Positions 8,271 through 16,841 of a stretch of DNA of 64,000 bases are shown here, one piece after another. Source of the DNA: Pseudonocardia cypriaca (GTDB lineage: Bacteria; Actinomycetota; Actinomycetes; Mycobacteriales; Pseudonocardiaceae); contig NZ_VFPH01000003.1 of the NCBI RefSeq assembly GCF_006717045.1, positions 1,054,001 through 1,118,000 of the forward strand, written 5' to 3'. The notes beneath the pieces were generated by a model. That model was given only the letters and a program-made list of their open reading frames with translations, did no database searches and was not told the DNA's origin. A program made the position numbers and the translations under genes. The stretch's first letter is position 1; each line of letters opens with the position of its first letter.

Positions 8271-9659
8271 CTATCGTCCGAGCGACACCGACGACATGTT
8301 GAACTCCGGAACCCGGACCGGCGGCATGGCCGTGCGCGTGAACCAGTCCTTCCACTCCCGCGGGATCGTGCGTTCGGTTGCGCCGACCTCGGTGGTGCGT
8401 CGCAGCACGTCGAGGGGCGAGTAGTTGAAGCGGAAGTTGTGGTCGACCTCGCCCACGACCTCCCCGTGCTCCACCAGGTAGACGCCGTCGCGGGTGAGCC
8501 CGGTGAGCAGGAGGGTGGTGGGGTCGACCTCGCGGATGTACCAGAGGCAGGTGAGCAGCAGGCCGCGCTCGGTGCGGGCGACCATGTCGGCGATCGAGTC
8601 CGCCGACCCGCCGGTGAGCAGCAGGTTCCCGCCTGCCGGTGTGAACCGCGTGCCGAACTCCGCCGCCTCGGCGCGGGAGTAGACGAGCTCACCGATCGAG
8701 CCCTCGCCGACCCACTCCGCTCTGCGGGTGGGCGCGCCGTTGTCGAAGACCGAGACGCCCTCGCCGGAGCGGGTGGCGGTGAGGAACGGCTCGTACTCCA
8801 GGCCATGAGCGGCCGGGTCGCTGGCGAGCGTGAGCGGCAGCGCGGTGAGCTTCTCCCCGACCCGTGGCCCGTCCGGGCCGGCCAGCGCGCTGCGCCCCTC
8901 CTGCGCGGGCCTGCCCTCCATCGACCAGGCGAGGTAGACCATCAGATCTGCGGCGGCGGACGGCGGCAGCAAGGTCTCGTACCGCCCGGCCGGCAGCGTG
9001 ACGCGCCGGTTGCTCCAGGCCAGGCGGCGGTCGGCCTCGGCGGCCAGCGCGCGGACGTCGACGTCGGTGAAGTCGGCGGTGGACACCCCCGTCCAGGCCG
9101 ACCCGTTCAGGTCCTGGGTCTTGGCGTTCAGCTCCACCGAGCCGGTGGGCTGCACCCAGCGGCTGCGGATCCCCGTGGAGGTGCCGAGCCACACCGTGGA
9201 GAGCTCATGGGAGGCGAAGCCGTACTGGCGGTGCGGCCCGGCCAGCACCTCGGCCAGACCCTCGGCGAACGGGCCGAACACCCCGATCGACGTCTCGACC
9301 GCCGGCTCGTCCCACGACGGGCCGTCGGCATCCGGCTCGACGAGCGGCGAGGCGTCCTTCGCCGGACCCGCGTCCCGCGCCGCAGCTTCGGCGGCGCGCA
9401 CCAGCTCCTGCAGCTGGGCCGCTTCGGTGACCGCGACGCTCGAGCTCACCACACCGGCGGCGACGCCACCCTCGACCGCGACGAACGCGATCACCGTGGT
9501 GCGCCGGGACGTCGTGTGCCCGTTCGTCGTCATCGTCGAGTTGGCCCACCGCAGCGCCGCCTCGCTCGACTCGCGCACGAGCACGGCGCACCCGTGCAGG
9601 TGCCGCGCCGCGGCGAGGGTGCGTTCGACGACCTCCTGCGGCCGGATGACGCCGGTCAT
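8271..9659 (-). CDS. TldD/PmbA family protein, PmbA (TldE)-like subunit
   Basis: A 462-residue member of the U62/PmbA-TldD metalloprotease family. It lacks the HExxxH zinc motif found in its partner, which marks it as the TldE/PmbA-type, non-catalytic subunit. The ATG overlaps the stop of the upstream tldD by 4 nt (ATGA), so a coupled 1:1 complex is expected. In Enterobacteria this pair trims leader peptides of modified peptides such as microcin B17 and degrades CcdA. Its actinobacterial targets are unknown, and no peptide-modification genes are in the window. Confidence 0.88.
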   Translation of the reverse strand: MTGVIRPQEVVERTLAAARHLHGCAVLVRESSEAALRWANSTMTTNGHTTSRRTTVIAFVAVEGGVAAGVVSSSVAVTEAAQLQELVRAAEAAARDAGPAKDASPLVEPDADGPSWDEPAVETSIGVFGPFAEGLAEVLAGPHRQYGFASHELSTVWLGTSTGIRSRWVQPTGSVELNAKTQDLNGSAWTGVSTADFTDVDVRALAAEADRRLAWSNRRVTLPAGRYETLLPPSAAADLMVYLAWSMEGRPAQEGRSALAGPDGPRVGEKLTALPLTLASDPAAHGLEYEPFLTATRSGEGVSVFDNGAPTRRAEWVGEGSIGELVYSRAEAAEFGTRFTPAGGNLLLTGGSADSIADMVARTERGLLLTCLWYIREVDPTTLLLTGLTRDGVYLVEHGEVVGEVDHNFRFNYSPLDVLRRTTEVGATERTIPREWKDWFTRTAMPPVRVPEFNMSSVSLGR

Positions 9660-11167
9660 CGGCCCTCCTCCAGCGTGTTCAGCACGTTCACCCCGCGGAA
9701 CCGGGCGGCCGGGCACCCGTGGCTCACCGGGGCTACCTGCCCCGGCTGGGCCTTCCCGCAGTTCATCGCCCCGTGCAGCTGCCAGGTGGACGGGCCGCCG
9801 ACGGCGTCCATCGAGCCCCAGAAGTCCGTGGTGGTGGCCTGGTAGGCGACGTCGCGCAGCTGCCCGGCGAGCTTCCCGCCCTCGATGCGGTGGAAGCGCT
9901 GGCCGGTGAACTGGAAGTTGTAGCGCTGCATGTCGATCGACCAGGACTTGTCGCCCACGACGTAGATGCCGCGGTCGACGCCGGCGATCAGCTCGTCGAC
10001 GCTGGTGTCCCGCGCCGGGTCCGGTCGCAGGGACACGTTCGCCATCCGCTGGATCGGCACGTGGTGCGGCGAGTCGGCGAAGGCGCACCCGTTGCTGCGG
10101 TCGAGCCCGAGGCGCGGCGCGAACGTGCGGTCGAGCTGGTAGCCCACCAGCACGCCGTCGCGGACGAGGTCCCATTCGGTGGTGGCCACGCCGTCGTCGT
10201 CGTAGCCGATGGTGGCGAGGCCGTGGGCCACCGTGCGGTCACCCGTGACGTGCATGAGCTCAGAGCCGTACCGCAGCCTGCCGAGCTGGTCGGGCGTGGC
10301 GAAGCTGGTGCCCGCGTACGCCGCCTCGTACCCGATCGCGCGGTCGTACTCGGTGGCGTGGCCGACCGACTCGTGGATGGTGAGCCACAGGTTCGTCGGG
10401 TCGATCACCAGGTCGTAGGCCCCGGCCTCGACCGATGGTGCCTTCACCTTCTCGGCGAGCAGCTCCGGGATCCGGGACAGCTCGTCGTCGAAGTCCCAGC
10501 CGGTGCCGGTGAGGTACTCCCAGCCCCGGCCGGCCGGCGGGGCGAGCGAGGCCATGGTCTCGAAGCCGCCGGCCGCGCGGTCGACGGCGGTGGCCACGAC
10601 CGACGGCCCGATCCGCACCCGCTGCTGGACGGTGCTCGTGCCCGCCGTGTCGGCGTAGAACTTGTTCTCCCGGACCTGCGCGACCGCCGCGTGCACGTGG
10701 TCGACGCCGTCGGAGGCGAGCAGCCGCCCCGACCACTCCGCGAGCAGCGCGACCTTGTCCCGCACGGGCACCGCGAAGGGATCGACGTCGTACGCCGACA
10801 CCCACTCGGCACCGGCGTGCACGGGCTCGTCGGTCCGCTCGACCCGTTCGACGGCCACCGGCGCGAGCGTGCGCGCCACGTCGACGGCCCGCTCCGCGGT
10901 GGAGGCGGCGCGCTCCGGGGTGAGCTCGACGTGCGAGGCGAAGCCCCACACGCCGTCGACGATCACCCGCACCGCGAGGCCGACGGTGGTGGTGTCGCTC
11001 ACGCCGGTGACCGAGCCGTCCCGCAGGTCGATCCCCTGCGACTGGATCCGCTCGACGCGCAGGTCGGCGTGCTGCGCACCGAGCTCGCGTGCCCGACCCA
11101 GCGCGGCGTCGGCCAGCGCGGACAGCGGGAGCGCGCGGAACTCCGGGTCGATGCGATCGGTGGCCAC
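9656..11167 (-). CDS. tldD: TldD-like zinc metalloprotease subunit
   Basis: A 503-residue TldD-type protein. The zinc-binding motif is seen as HESVGHATEYDRAIGYE (HExxxH), near residue 265. In TldD this motif, with a downstream Cys, holds the catalytic metal at the end of the TldD/TldE tunnel, where unfolded peptides are cut. It precedes its partner with a 4-nt overlap. The start codon used gives MATDRIDPEFRALPL, in line with the usual TldD N-terminus. The gene symbol follows family membership. Confidence 0.9.
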   Translation of the reverse strand: MATDRIDPEFRALPLSALADAALGRARELGAQHADLRVERIQSQGIDLRDGSVTGVSDTTTVGLAVRVIVDGVWGFASHVELTPERAASTAERAVDVARTLAPVAVERVERTDEPVHAGAEWVSAYDVDPFAVPVRDKVALLAEWSGRLLASDGVDHVHAAVAQVRENKFYADTAGTSTVQQRVRIGPSVVATAVDRAAGGFETMASLAPPAGRGWEYLTGTGWDFDDELSRIPELLAEKVKAPSVEAGAYDLVIDPTNLWLTIHESVGHATEYDRAIGYEAAYAGTSFATPDQLGRLRYGSELMHVTGDRTVAHGLATIGYDDDGVATTEWDLVRDGVLVGYQLDRTFAPRLGLDRSNGCAFADSPHHVPIQRMANVSLRPDPARDTSVDELIAGVDRGIYVVGDKSWSIDMQRYNFQFTGQRFHRIEGGKLAGQLRDVAYQATTTDFWGSMDAVGGPSTWQLHGAMNCGKAQPGQVAPVSHGCPAARFRGVNVLNTLEEGR

Positions 11168-11176
11168 CCCACCAAC

Positions 11177-11428
11177 TTACTGATCTCCCGCGTCGTCGGG
11201 CTCCGAGAACCAGGCGCCCACCGGCTGCTCCCGGACGCCTGCGTCCGGGCCGATCCGCAGCACCTGGTCGGCGAAGCGGTCGCCGTCGAGGTCGATCGCG
11301 ACCACGAGATCGATCCCGTCGACGGTGACGAGGGTGTCGGGTGTGCCGTCGCCGTCGGTGTCGAACCCCGCGCCGACGTCTGCTCCTGCCTCCGGGGCCT
11401 CCTCGGGGACCCGGCCCGGCTCATCCAC
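11177..11428 (-). CDS. small acidic protein with two EF-hand-like D-x-D-G loops
   Basis: An 83-residue acidic protein. It contains FDTDGDGTPDTL and IDLDGDRFADQV, two Asp-rich loops 17 residues apart that match the calcium-binding DxDxDG loop of thrombospondin type-3 or dockerin-like repeats. No signal peptide or membrane segment is seen. GTG at 11428 overlaps the upstream gene by 8 nt, so it is probably translated by coupling. It lies 9 nt before tldD. Calcium binding is inferred from the motif only. Confidence 0.7.
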   Translation of the reverse strand: MDEPGRVPEEAPEAGADVGAGFDTDGDGTPDTLVTVDGIDLVVAIDLDGDRFADQVLRIGPDAGVREQPVGAWFSEPDDAGDQ

Positions 11429-12206
11429 GGCTGCCGGCCCGCTCGGGCGCGAGCGCCGCCAGCTCGCGGTCGACCGCGGCGCGCCTGCGCAGCACCGCGG
11501 CGTCCAGGGCGGCTGAGACACCGGGTTCGAGCTCGACCAGCCTGCGGTCCAGGTCGGCCTCGATCGCGGCGGCCCCCGCCACGACGACCTGCTCGACCCT
11601 GCGGCGCAGGCGCTCCCGTTCGGCCGCGAGCCGCCGGGAGCGGGCGGCGACGACGAGCGCGGTGAGCCCGACTCCAACGGCGAGCGGCGCGAGCGCCGGA
11701 CCACCGAGCGCCGGCAGGCCGACGAGCGGCAGCGCGGCGAGCGGGAACAGGGCGAGCCGCCCGAGCGCAGCCCCCTCGATCACGCCGGCGATGAGTGTGG
11801 GGCTCGGCGGGGCGGGTTCCGGCGGCGGCGGTGGGCCGGGCGCCCGCGGCACGGGCAGGCGGAGCCAGCCCGGTGCCATGGTCAGCCCGCGCTCGGTGGC
11901 GATGCGGCGCAGCGGTGGGCCCAGCTCGACCGCCCAGCGGGCAGCGGTGGCAGCCGCGATCCCGTCGACGGCGGCCGTGACGTGGTCGGGCAACCGGTCG
12001 CGGGCGACGCGGTCACCCCGGCGGATGTGCTCTGCCGCCTCGCGGCGCAGGGCGGCGAGCGATGCGGACGCGTGACCCGCCGCCGCGAGCCTGCTCAGGG
12101 CGAGGCAGCTGCGCAGCTCACCTCGGTGGCCGCCGGCGAGCCGCTCCCGCAGCTCGCGCAGCTCGCGGCGACGGGCCTGCACGGCTTCGGCGTAGCGGTC
12201 GGGCAT
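11421..12206 (-). CDS. hypothetical protein with paired hydrophobic segment and helical flanks
   Basis: A 261-residue protein. Residues 1-120 are Arg/Glu-rich helices. A Pro-rich linker (APGPPPPPEPAPPSP) follows, then two close hydrophobic stretches around 150-195 that look like a membrane hairpin, then a charged coiled-coil-like C-terminus. This helix, TM-hairpin, helix plan resembles the membrane-insertion part of bacterial dynamin-like proteins, but no GTPase domain is present, so that is only a structural analogy. The ATG at 12206 was preferred to a longer reading. It is followed by an 8-nt overlap with the DxDG protein. Confidence 0.65.
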   Translation of the reverse strand: MPDRYAEAVQARRRELRELRERLAGGHRGELRSCLALSRLAAAGHASASLAALRREAAEHIRRGDRVARDRLPDHVTAAVDGIAAATAARWAVELGPPLRRIATERGLTMAPGWLRLPVPRAPGPPPPPEPAPPSPTLIAGVIEGAALGRLALFPLAALPLVGLPALGGPALAPLAVGVGLTALVVAARSRRLAAERERLRRRVEQVVVAGAAAIEADLDRRLVELEPGVSAALDAAVLRRRAAVDRELAALAPERAGSRG

Positions 12207-12292
12207 ACGACGCAGGCTCGCAGGCGCCCGCCCCGCTGGGGCCGGATCGGGCGAGAACGTGTGCGAGCGTGAACGGTCGGGGGCCCCGCGGT

Positions 12293-12616
12293 TCAGGGGC
12301 CGCAGTCGATCCGGACGCGGTGCTCGGTGAACCGGTCGATCCACGCCGACTTGACCGTGCGCAGCGGGAAGCGGTTGAGCCGGTACACCACCCCGCGACC
12401 GCCGCGGTCGACGGTGACGAGGTGCGCCTGCTCGAGGATCTCGAGGTGCTTGACCGCGGCCTGCCGGGAGACGTTCAGGCCCGCGGTGAGCTGGGCCTGA
12501 CGCTGGCCGTCCTCGTCGAGCAACCGGTCGAGGAGCCTGCGTCGTGTCACGTCGCTAAGCGCGAAGAAGACGCGGCTCGCCTGCCCCGTGGTACCCAGCT
12601 CGGTCTCGGTATCCAC
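12293..12616 (-). CDS. ArsR-family winged-helix repressor
   Basis: A 107-residue ArsR/SmtB protein: DVTRRRLLDRLLDEDGQRQAQLTAGLNVSRQAAVKHLEILEQAHLVTVDRGGRGVVYRLN. The recognition helix (VSRQAAVKHLEIL) and wing are clear. No CxC or other metal-binding motif is present, so a metal sensor is unlikely. It is closer to the ArsR proteins that work with SRPBCC/AHSA1 genes, though none is adjacent. Its own promoter carries a perfect inverted repeat between -35 and -10, suggesting autoregulation. Confidence 0.85.
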   Translation of the reverse strand: MDTETELGTTGQASRVFFALSDVTRRRLLDRLLDEDGQRQAQLTAGLNVSRQAAVKHLEILEQAHLVTVDRGGRGVVYRLNRFPLRTVKSAWIDRFTEHRVRIDCGP

Positions 12617-12647
12617 CTACACCCCTGCCTCGGTAGCGCCGTCGCCG

Positions 12648-12676
12648 AGGCTATAGATCGTTCAACGATCTGACAA
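12648..12676 (-). promoter_or_regulatory. ArsR promoter with operator in the spacer
   Basis: On the minus strand a -35-like TTGTCA (12671-12676) is followed after 15 nt by TATAGC, or after 17 nt by TAGCCT, as -10. The spacer is almost filled by AGATCGTT-C-AACGATCT (12655-12671), a perfect inverted repeat with 8-bp arms. Repressor binding there would block RNA polymerase. It lies about 35-60 nt before the ArsR start. Confidence 0.65.
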
Positions 12677-12688
12677 GACAGCAATCCC

Positions 12689-14518
12689 CTACTTCGCCTC
12701 CGCTTCGGCGTTGGCCACGAGTCGCGCGTACCGCGTGCCCGCCGCCAGCAGCACGAGGCCCGCACCGAGGAACGCCGCCACGCGCGCCAGGCCGTCGAGC
12801 GCGACCAGGTCGAACAGCACGAGCTTCAACACGGCGGACGCGACCAGCACCATCCCGGCGATCCGCAGCGCCGGCCGGTGGATGCCCCTGGCGAGCAGCA
12901 CGAGCGCCAGCACCGTCCACGAGACGGTGACGAGCGCGTGCCCCGCGGTGAACCCGGTGCGGTCGTCCGACACGAGCAGGGCGAGCGTGACCACGAGCGA
13001 CGTCGCCCCGTAGAGGCCCACGACGCCGGCCGGCACCCACATCGGGGCGGAGGCCGGATCCGCGCGCACCAGCCCGACCCGCGCGCCTGCCACCAGCACC
13101 GCCACCGCGAACACCAGTACCAGCGCGGACACCGCGGCCCCGGTGACGAGCGATCCGGCGTAGGCGGAGGAGGGGAACCGGACGAGGCGCTCGAGCGGCG
13201 CGTCGCGGCCGAGCGCGATCAGCACCGCGACCACGCCGTACGCCGTGCCGACCGCGAGCGGCAGGCGGGCCCGCAGCTGGGCGGCCAGCACCGAGGCGAC
13301 GATCGCCTGCCCGAGCAGCAGGACGGTGGCCGTGGATCCGTCGAACGCGACGAGGGTGGCCTGGAACAGCGCCACCGCGGCCGCGGCGACGGCCACCACC
13401 CTGACCGTCCTCACCCGCCCCGCCGGCTCCGCAGGCTCCGCCGGCTTCCATCCCCCGATGCGCGCGGTGCCCGGTACCGCCGCGAAGGCGCCGAGCGCCA
13501 CAACCGCGACCGCGGCGAGCGCGGCACCTTCCCATCCGCCCCACGCGAGCGACGTCATCAGCACCGGCGCCGGCGCGGCGGCCACGAGCGCTCCCACCGC
13601 ACGGGCCGACAGCACCCGGGCCGCCGGCAGTGCGGTGGCGAGCCCCGCGACGAGCGCGCCGATGGCGACGGCGACGGTGGGCACGCGCTCGCTCGCCTCC
13701 GCCAGGCCCCCCACGGCCGCTCCGTACAGCGCCGGGCCGGCCGCGGCCACGAGCGCGAGCACGGGCCAGCGGCGTCGCAGCACGACAGGGAGCGCCGCGA
13801 GCTGCAGCGCCAGCACGAGCGCGACCAGCAGCCAGCTCCACACGAGGAAGGGCGCCAGCGCCGCCGCACCGACCACCACGCCGCAGCCGAGCAGCTGCGC
13901 CCGCCACCGGTCGGCGAGCCCCAGCCCGCCCGCGGCGACCCCCAGCGCCACCAGCAGCGCGGGCCCGGGCGCCAGGAACTCGTACAGCTCGGTGGCGGCG
14001 GCGACGGTGAGGTAGAGCGTCGCGAAGCCGGTGCCGGCCAGCGCGAGCGCACCGACCCGGGCGTCCGGCCTCCGGTGCAGGCGCAGCGCGAGACCGATCA
14101 GCGCGACGCCGAGCACCGCGCCGCTCGTCACGCGCCCCACCGGCCCGAACCACCCCCGGGACGCGGCGAGCGCGAGCAGCAGGACGACGCCGAGCAGCGT
14201 CACCCCGCCACCCGTCCAGGCGAGCACGCGCGCGCCCGACATCTGCGAGCGTGGCGCCCGCGGACCGCCCCCGGGGCCCGCGGGCGCCTGCTCCGGCCCG
14301 TCCGTCCCCGGCGGACGGGGCCGTTCATGGGCAACCGGCCATCCCTGGGCGACCGGCACAGCGCCTGCGGGCGTCCCGGGGATCCCCTCAGTCCCCGGAA
14401 CACCCGCCCCGGCCGCACCGGCGGCACGTAGCCGCAGCAACTCGGCGCCCAGCCAGTCGAGCCGCCTGCCCAGCAGGTTCAGCTCGGACGCCAGCGCCAC
14501 GTACGGATCGGTGCCCAT
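12689..14518 (-). CDS. DUF2339 large polytopic membrane protein
   Basis: A 609-residue protein. It starts with a short helix (LNLLGRRLDWLGAELLRLR), then a Gly/Pro-rich low-complexity segment up to about 90. About 14-16 hydrophobic segments follow to the C-terminus, the layout of DUF2339 membrane proteins, whose function is unknown. The ATG at 14518 gives the usual N-terminal coiled segment. A copy of a 47-bp dispersed repeat is inserted in frame near codon 360, giving GGWKPAEPAEPAGRV in a loop between membrane segments, which suggests the loop tolerates insertions. Confidence 0.8.
   Translation of the reverse strand: MGTDPYVALASELNLLGRRLDWLGAELLRLRAAGAAGAGVPGTEGIPGTPAGAVPVAQGWPVAHERPRPPGTDGPEQAPAGPGGGPRAPRSQMSGARVLAWTGGGVTLLGVVLLLALAASRGWFGPVGRVTSGAVLGVALIGLALRLHRRPDARVGALALAGTGFATLYLTVAAATELYEFLAPGPALLVALGVAAGGLGLADRWRAQLLGCGVVVGAAALAPFLVWSWLLVALVLALQLAALPVVLRRRWPVLALVAAAGPALYGAAVGGLAEASERVPTVAVAIGALVAGLATALPAARVLSARAVGALVAAAPAPVLMTSLAWGGWEGAALAAVAVVALGAFAAVPGTARIGGWKPAEPAEPAGRVRTVRVVAVAAAAVALFQATLVAFDGSTATVLLLGQAIVASVLAAQLRARLPLAVGTAYGVVAVLIALGRDAPLERLVRFPSSAYAGSLVTGAAVSALVLVFAVAVLVAGARVGLVRADPASAPMWVPAGVVGLYGATSLVVTLALLVSDDRTGFTAGHALVTVSWTVLALVLLARGIHRPALRIAGMVLVASAVLKLVLFDLVALDGLARVAAFLGAGLVLLAAGTRYARLVANAEAEAK
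13411..13457 (-). repeat. 47-bp dispersed repeat, copy A (inside DUF2339 gene)
   Basis: Read on the minus strand this copy matches 21726-21772 (plus strand) at 45 of 47 positions. It is in frame with its host gene and encodes GGWKPAEPAEPAGRV, against GGWQPAELAEPAGRV in copy B. Identity this high between unrelated genes, in the same reading frame, points to a mobile or spreading short element. Confidence 0.8.
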
Positions 14519-14932
14519 GCCGGAATCATTCGCGCTCCACACACCCCGCGAGCTCCGTAGCGCTACCTGTTGAAGATCACCAAACGATAACGGCGGCTGA
14601 GGACGGGACAGGCGGCCTCAGATGGGGTACGAGCCGGACGGGCACAGTGATCGAGAAGGACCGCTCCCCCCGGCGACACCCGCCCGAGTGACGAGGTCGC
14701 GCTGGGTGCCGACCGCGCCGCGCGGGGGCCGGCGCGGCCCACTCTCCGGAGCGATTCGAGGAAGGAGGCAACCCCCCAGCGCTCCCGTGCGTCACAAGAA
14801 CGTGACCTCGGTCCAGCGCACAGCGATGAGCTACCGGAGCGGTTGCCCGGACGGGCGACCTGCTCCCCGTCACCCGCAACCGGCGCGGGACGGCTTCGTT
14901 GTCCCGCTGGAGCGGACCCGTCTGGAGGATGT
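14519..14932. other. intergenic region upstream of the GT2 pair
   Basis: About 410 bp with no convincing gene. It contains CTGAGG and CCTCAG arms of a small hairpin near 14600, a GCCGCGC/GCGCGGC hairpin near 14727, and an operator-like inverted repeat GTCAC-N6-GTGAC at 14791-14806. A GGAGG at 14924-14928 serves the GT2 start. It probably carries the promoters of the divergent DUF2339 gene and of the glycosyltransferase operon. I recognise no known riboswitch. Confidence 0.5.
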
Positions 14933-15796
14933 GTGAGCGCCGTTTCATCCGCCCGTGCGGTCGCCTACGGCGGCCCGGCTCCCTCGGAGCTGCACGCGCA
15001 ACGAACGATCCGCCTACCGCGACCGCACGCTCAGCGCCGTCGAACCCCGTTCCCGACCGTCTCGGTGGTGGTCCCCACCCGGAACGAGGCGCGCAACCTC
15101 GAGATCGTGCTCCCGGCGATCGCCGCGGTGCGGCCGACGGTCCACGAGATCATCGTGGTCGACGGCAACTCCACCGACGGCACCGTCGAGACGGCCAAGC
15201 GGGTGCTCCCGTGGGTCCGGGTGATCACGCAGACCCGCAAGGGCAAGGGCAACGCCATGGCCTGCGGGTTCGCCGCGGCAACGGGTGACGTCATCGTCAT
15301 GTTCGACGCCGACGGCTCCGCCGACCCGTCCGAGATCCCCGCGTTCGTCTCCGCGCTGGTGGCGGGGGCGGACTTCGCGAAGGGCAGCCGCTTCACCCCT
15401 GGCGGTGGCAGCGACGACATCACGCTGCTGCGCAAGTCCGGCAACGCCGGCCTCAACGGCGTCGTGAACGCACTGTTCGGCACCAGCTACACCGACCTCT
15501 GCTACGGCTACAACGCGTTCTGGGCCGACCTGCTCCCGCTGCTCGAACTACCGCCGATCGACGCACCGGCGCCGACCGACGGGATGCTCTGGGGCGACGG
15601 TTTCGAGATCGAGACGGTGCTGAACTGCCGGGTGGCCGCTGCCGGGCTCAAGATCACCGAGGTGCCTTCGATCGAGCGGCAGCGCGTGTTCGGGGACACC
15701 AACCTGCGCACCTTCGCCGACGGCGCGCGCGTGCTGCGTACCCTTCTGGCCGAGCACCGGCGGGCCGACCGCCGCAAGTCCGCCCGCCGCTTCTGA
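14933..15796 (+). CDS. GT2-family glycosyltransferase (DPM1/polyprenyl-phosphate type)
   Basis: A 287-residue GT-A fold glycosyltransferase. VSVVVPTRNEARNLE opens the domain, VVDGNSTDGT at 75-84 binds the nucleotide, and FDADGS at 124-129 is the metal-binding DxD. The pattern is close to dolichol- or polyprenyl-phosphate sugar synthases, but no C-terminal membrane anchor is present. GTG at 14933 has GGAGG 4 nt upstream; an ATG at 14929 is in another frame. It is followed by a second GT2 gene 31 nt downstream, so both probably act in one surface-glycan step. Donor and acceptor unknown. Confidence 0.85.
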   Translation: MSAVSSARAVAYGGPAPSELHAQRTIRLPRPHAQRRRTPFPTVSVVVPTRNEARNLEIVLPAIAAVRPTVHEIIVVDGNSTDGTVETAKRVLPWVRVITQTRKGKGNAMACGFAAATGDVIVMFDADGSADPSEIPAFVSALVAGADFAKGSRFTPGGGSDDITLLRKSGNAGLNGVVNALFGTSYTDLCYGYNAFWADLLPLLELPPIDAPAPTDGMLWGDGFEIETVLNCRVAAAGLKITEVPSIERQRVFGDTNLRTFADGARVLRTLLAEHRRADRRKSARRF

Positions 15797-15827
15797 CCAG
15801 CAGTCGCCCGGTAGGAGGAGACCACCC

Positions 15828-16841
15828 GTGGACAGTCCGGCCGTCACGGCGACCGTCGTGGTCTGCGTGTACACCGAGAAGCGGTGGGACGACATCGTCG
15901 CCGCCGTCGGCTCGGTCGCCGCGCAGGACGTGACGCCGGCGGAAACGCTGGTGATCGTCGACCACAACCCGGCGCTGCTCTCGCGAGCGCAGCAGGAGTT
16001 CGGCCCGCGCGGCGTGCGCGTGCTGCCGAACGCCCACAAGCAGGGGCTGTCCGGCGCGCGCAACACCGCCATCGCCGAGGCGACCGGCGACGTCGTGGTG
16101 TTCCTCGACGACGACGCCGCGGCCCGGCCCGGCTGGCTCGCCGCGCTGCTCGCGCCCTACAGCGACCCGACCGTCAAGGCCGTGGGCGGGGTGGCGCACC
16201 CGCGCTGGCCCGTCAACCGGCCGCGGGTGCTGCCCGGCGCCGCACCGTACGACCCGAACGGCACCGGCGAGCTCGACTGGATCGTGGGGTGCACCTACAC
16301 CGGCCAGCCGTTGCGCCAGGCCGAGGTGCGCAACCTCATGGGGTGCAACATGTCGTTCCGACGCGAAGTGTTCGAGCGCGTCGGCGGCTTCGCGGAGGAC
16401 ATCGGGCGCATCGGGAAGAACCCCCTCGGCTGCGAGGAGACCGAGCTCTGCATCCGGGCCCGGCAGCACTACCACCGGGCGGGCGAGAAGATCCGGATCC
16501 TGTTCGAGCCGGCCGCCGTCGTCGACCACCGGGTGAGCCGCGACCGCATCGAGTGGGCCTACCTGCGCCGCCGCAGCTGGGCGGAAGGCCTGTCGAAGGC
16601 GGCCGTCTCCAAGCTCGTGGGCAGCGACGACGCCCTGTCCACCGAGCGCAGCTACGTGGCGCGGGTGCTGCCCACCGCCGTGCTGCGCGAGCTCAAGGAG
16701 GGCCGCGTGTCGTCCGCGGCCGCCGTCGTCACCGCGCTGGCCTGCACCACCGCCGGCTACGTGCGCGGCAAGCTCCCCGGCGCCACGTCCGGCGTGCGGT
16801 TGCCCGCCGCCGAGGCCTCCCGCCCGCAGACCGGTGACTGA
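15828..16841 (+). CDS. GT2-family glycosyltransferase
   Basis: A 337-residue glycosyltransferase. The fold opens with TVVVCVYTEKRWDD, the DxD-type metal site is VFLDDDAAARPGW near 90, and CNMSFRREVFERVGGF near 170 is the acceptor-side signature common in family 2 enzymes. A basic C-terminal region with a hydrophobic stretch may attach to the membrane. GTAGGAGG precedes the GTG start. It overlaps trmB by 8 nt, but function there is unrelated. It likely acts after or beside the preceding GT2 in cell-surface glycan assembly. Confidence 0.85.
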   Translation: MDSPAVTATVVVCVYTEKRWDDIVAAVGSVAAQDVTPAETLVIVDHNPALLSRAQQEFGPRGVRVLPNAHKQGLSGARNTAIAEATGDVVVFLDDDAAARPGWLAALLAPYSDPTVKAVGGVAHPRWPVNRPRVLPGAAPYDPNGTGELDWIVGCTYTGQPLRQAEVRNLMGCNMSFRREVFERVGGFAEDIGRIGKNPLGCEETELCIRARQHYHRAGEKIRILFEPAAVVDHRVSRDRIEWAYLRRRSWAEGLSKAAVSKLVGSDDALSTERSYVARVLPTAVLRELKEGRVSSAAAVVTALACTTAGYVRGKLPGATSGVRLPAAEASRPQTGD

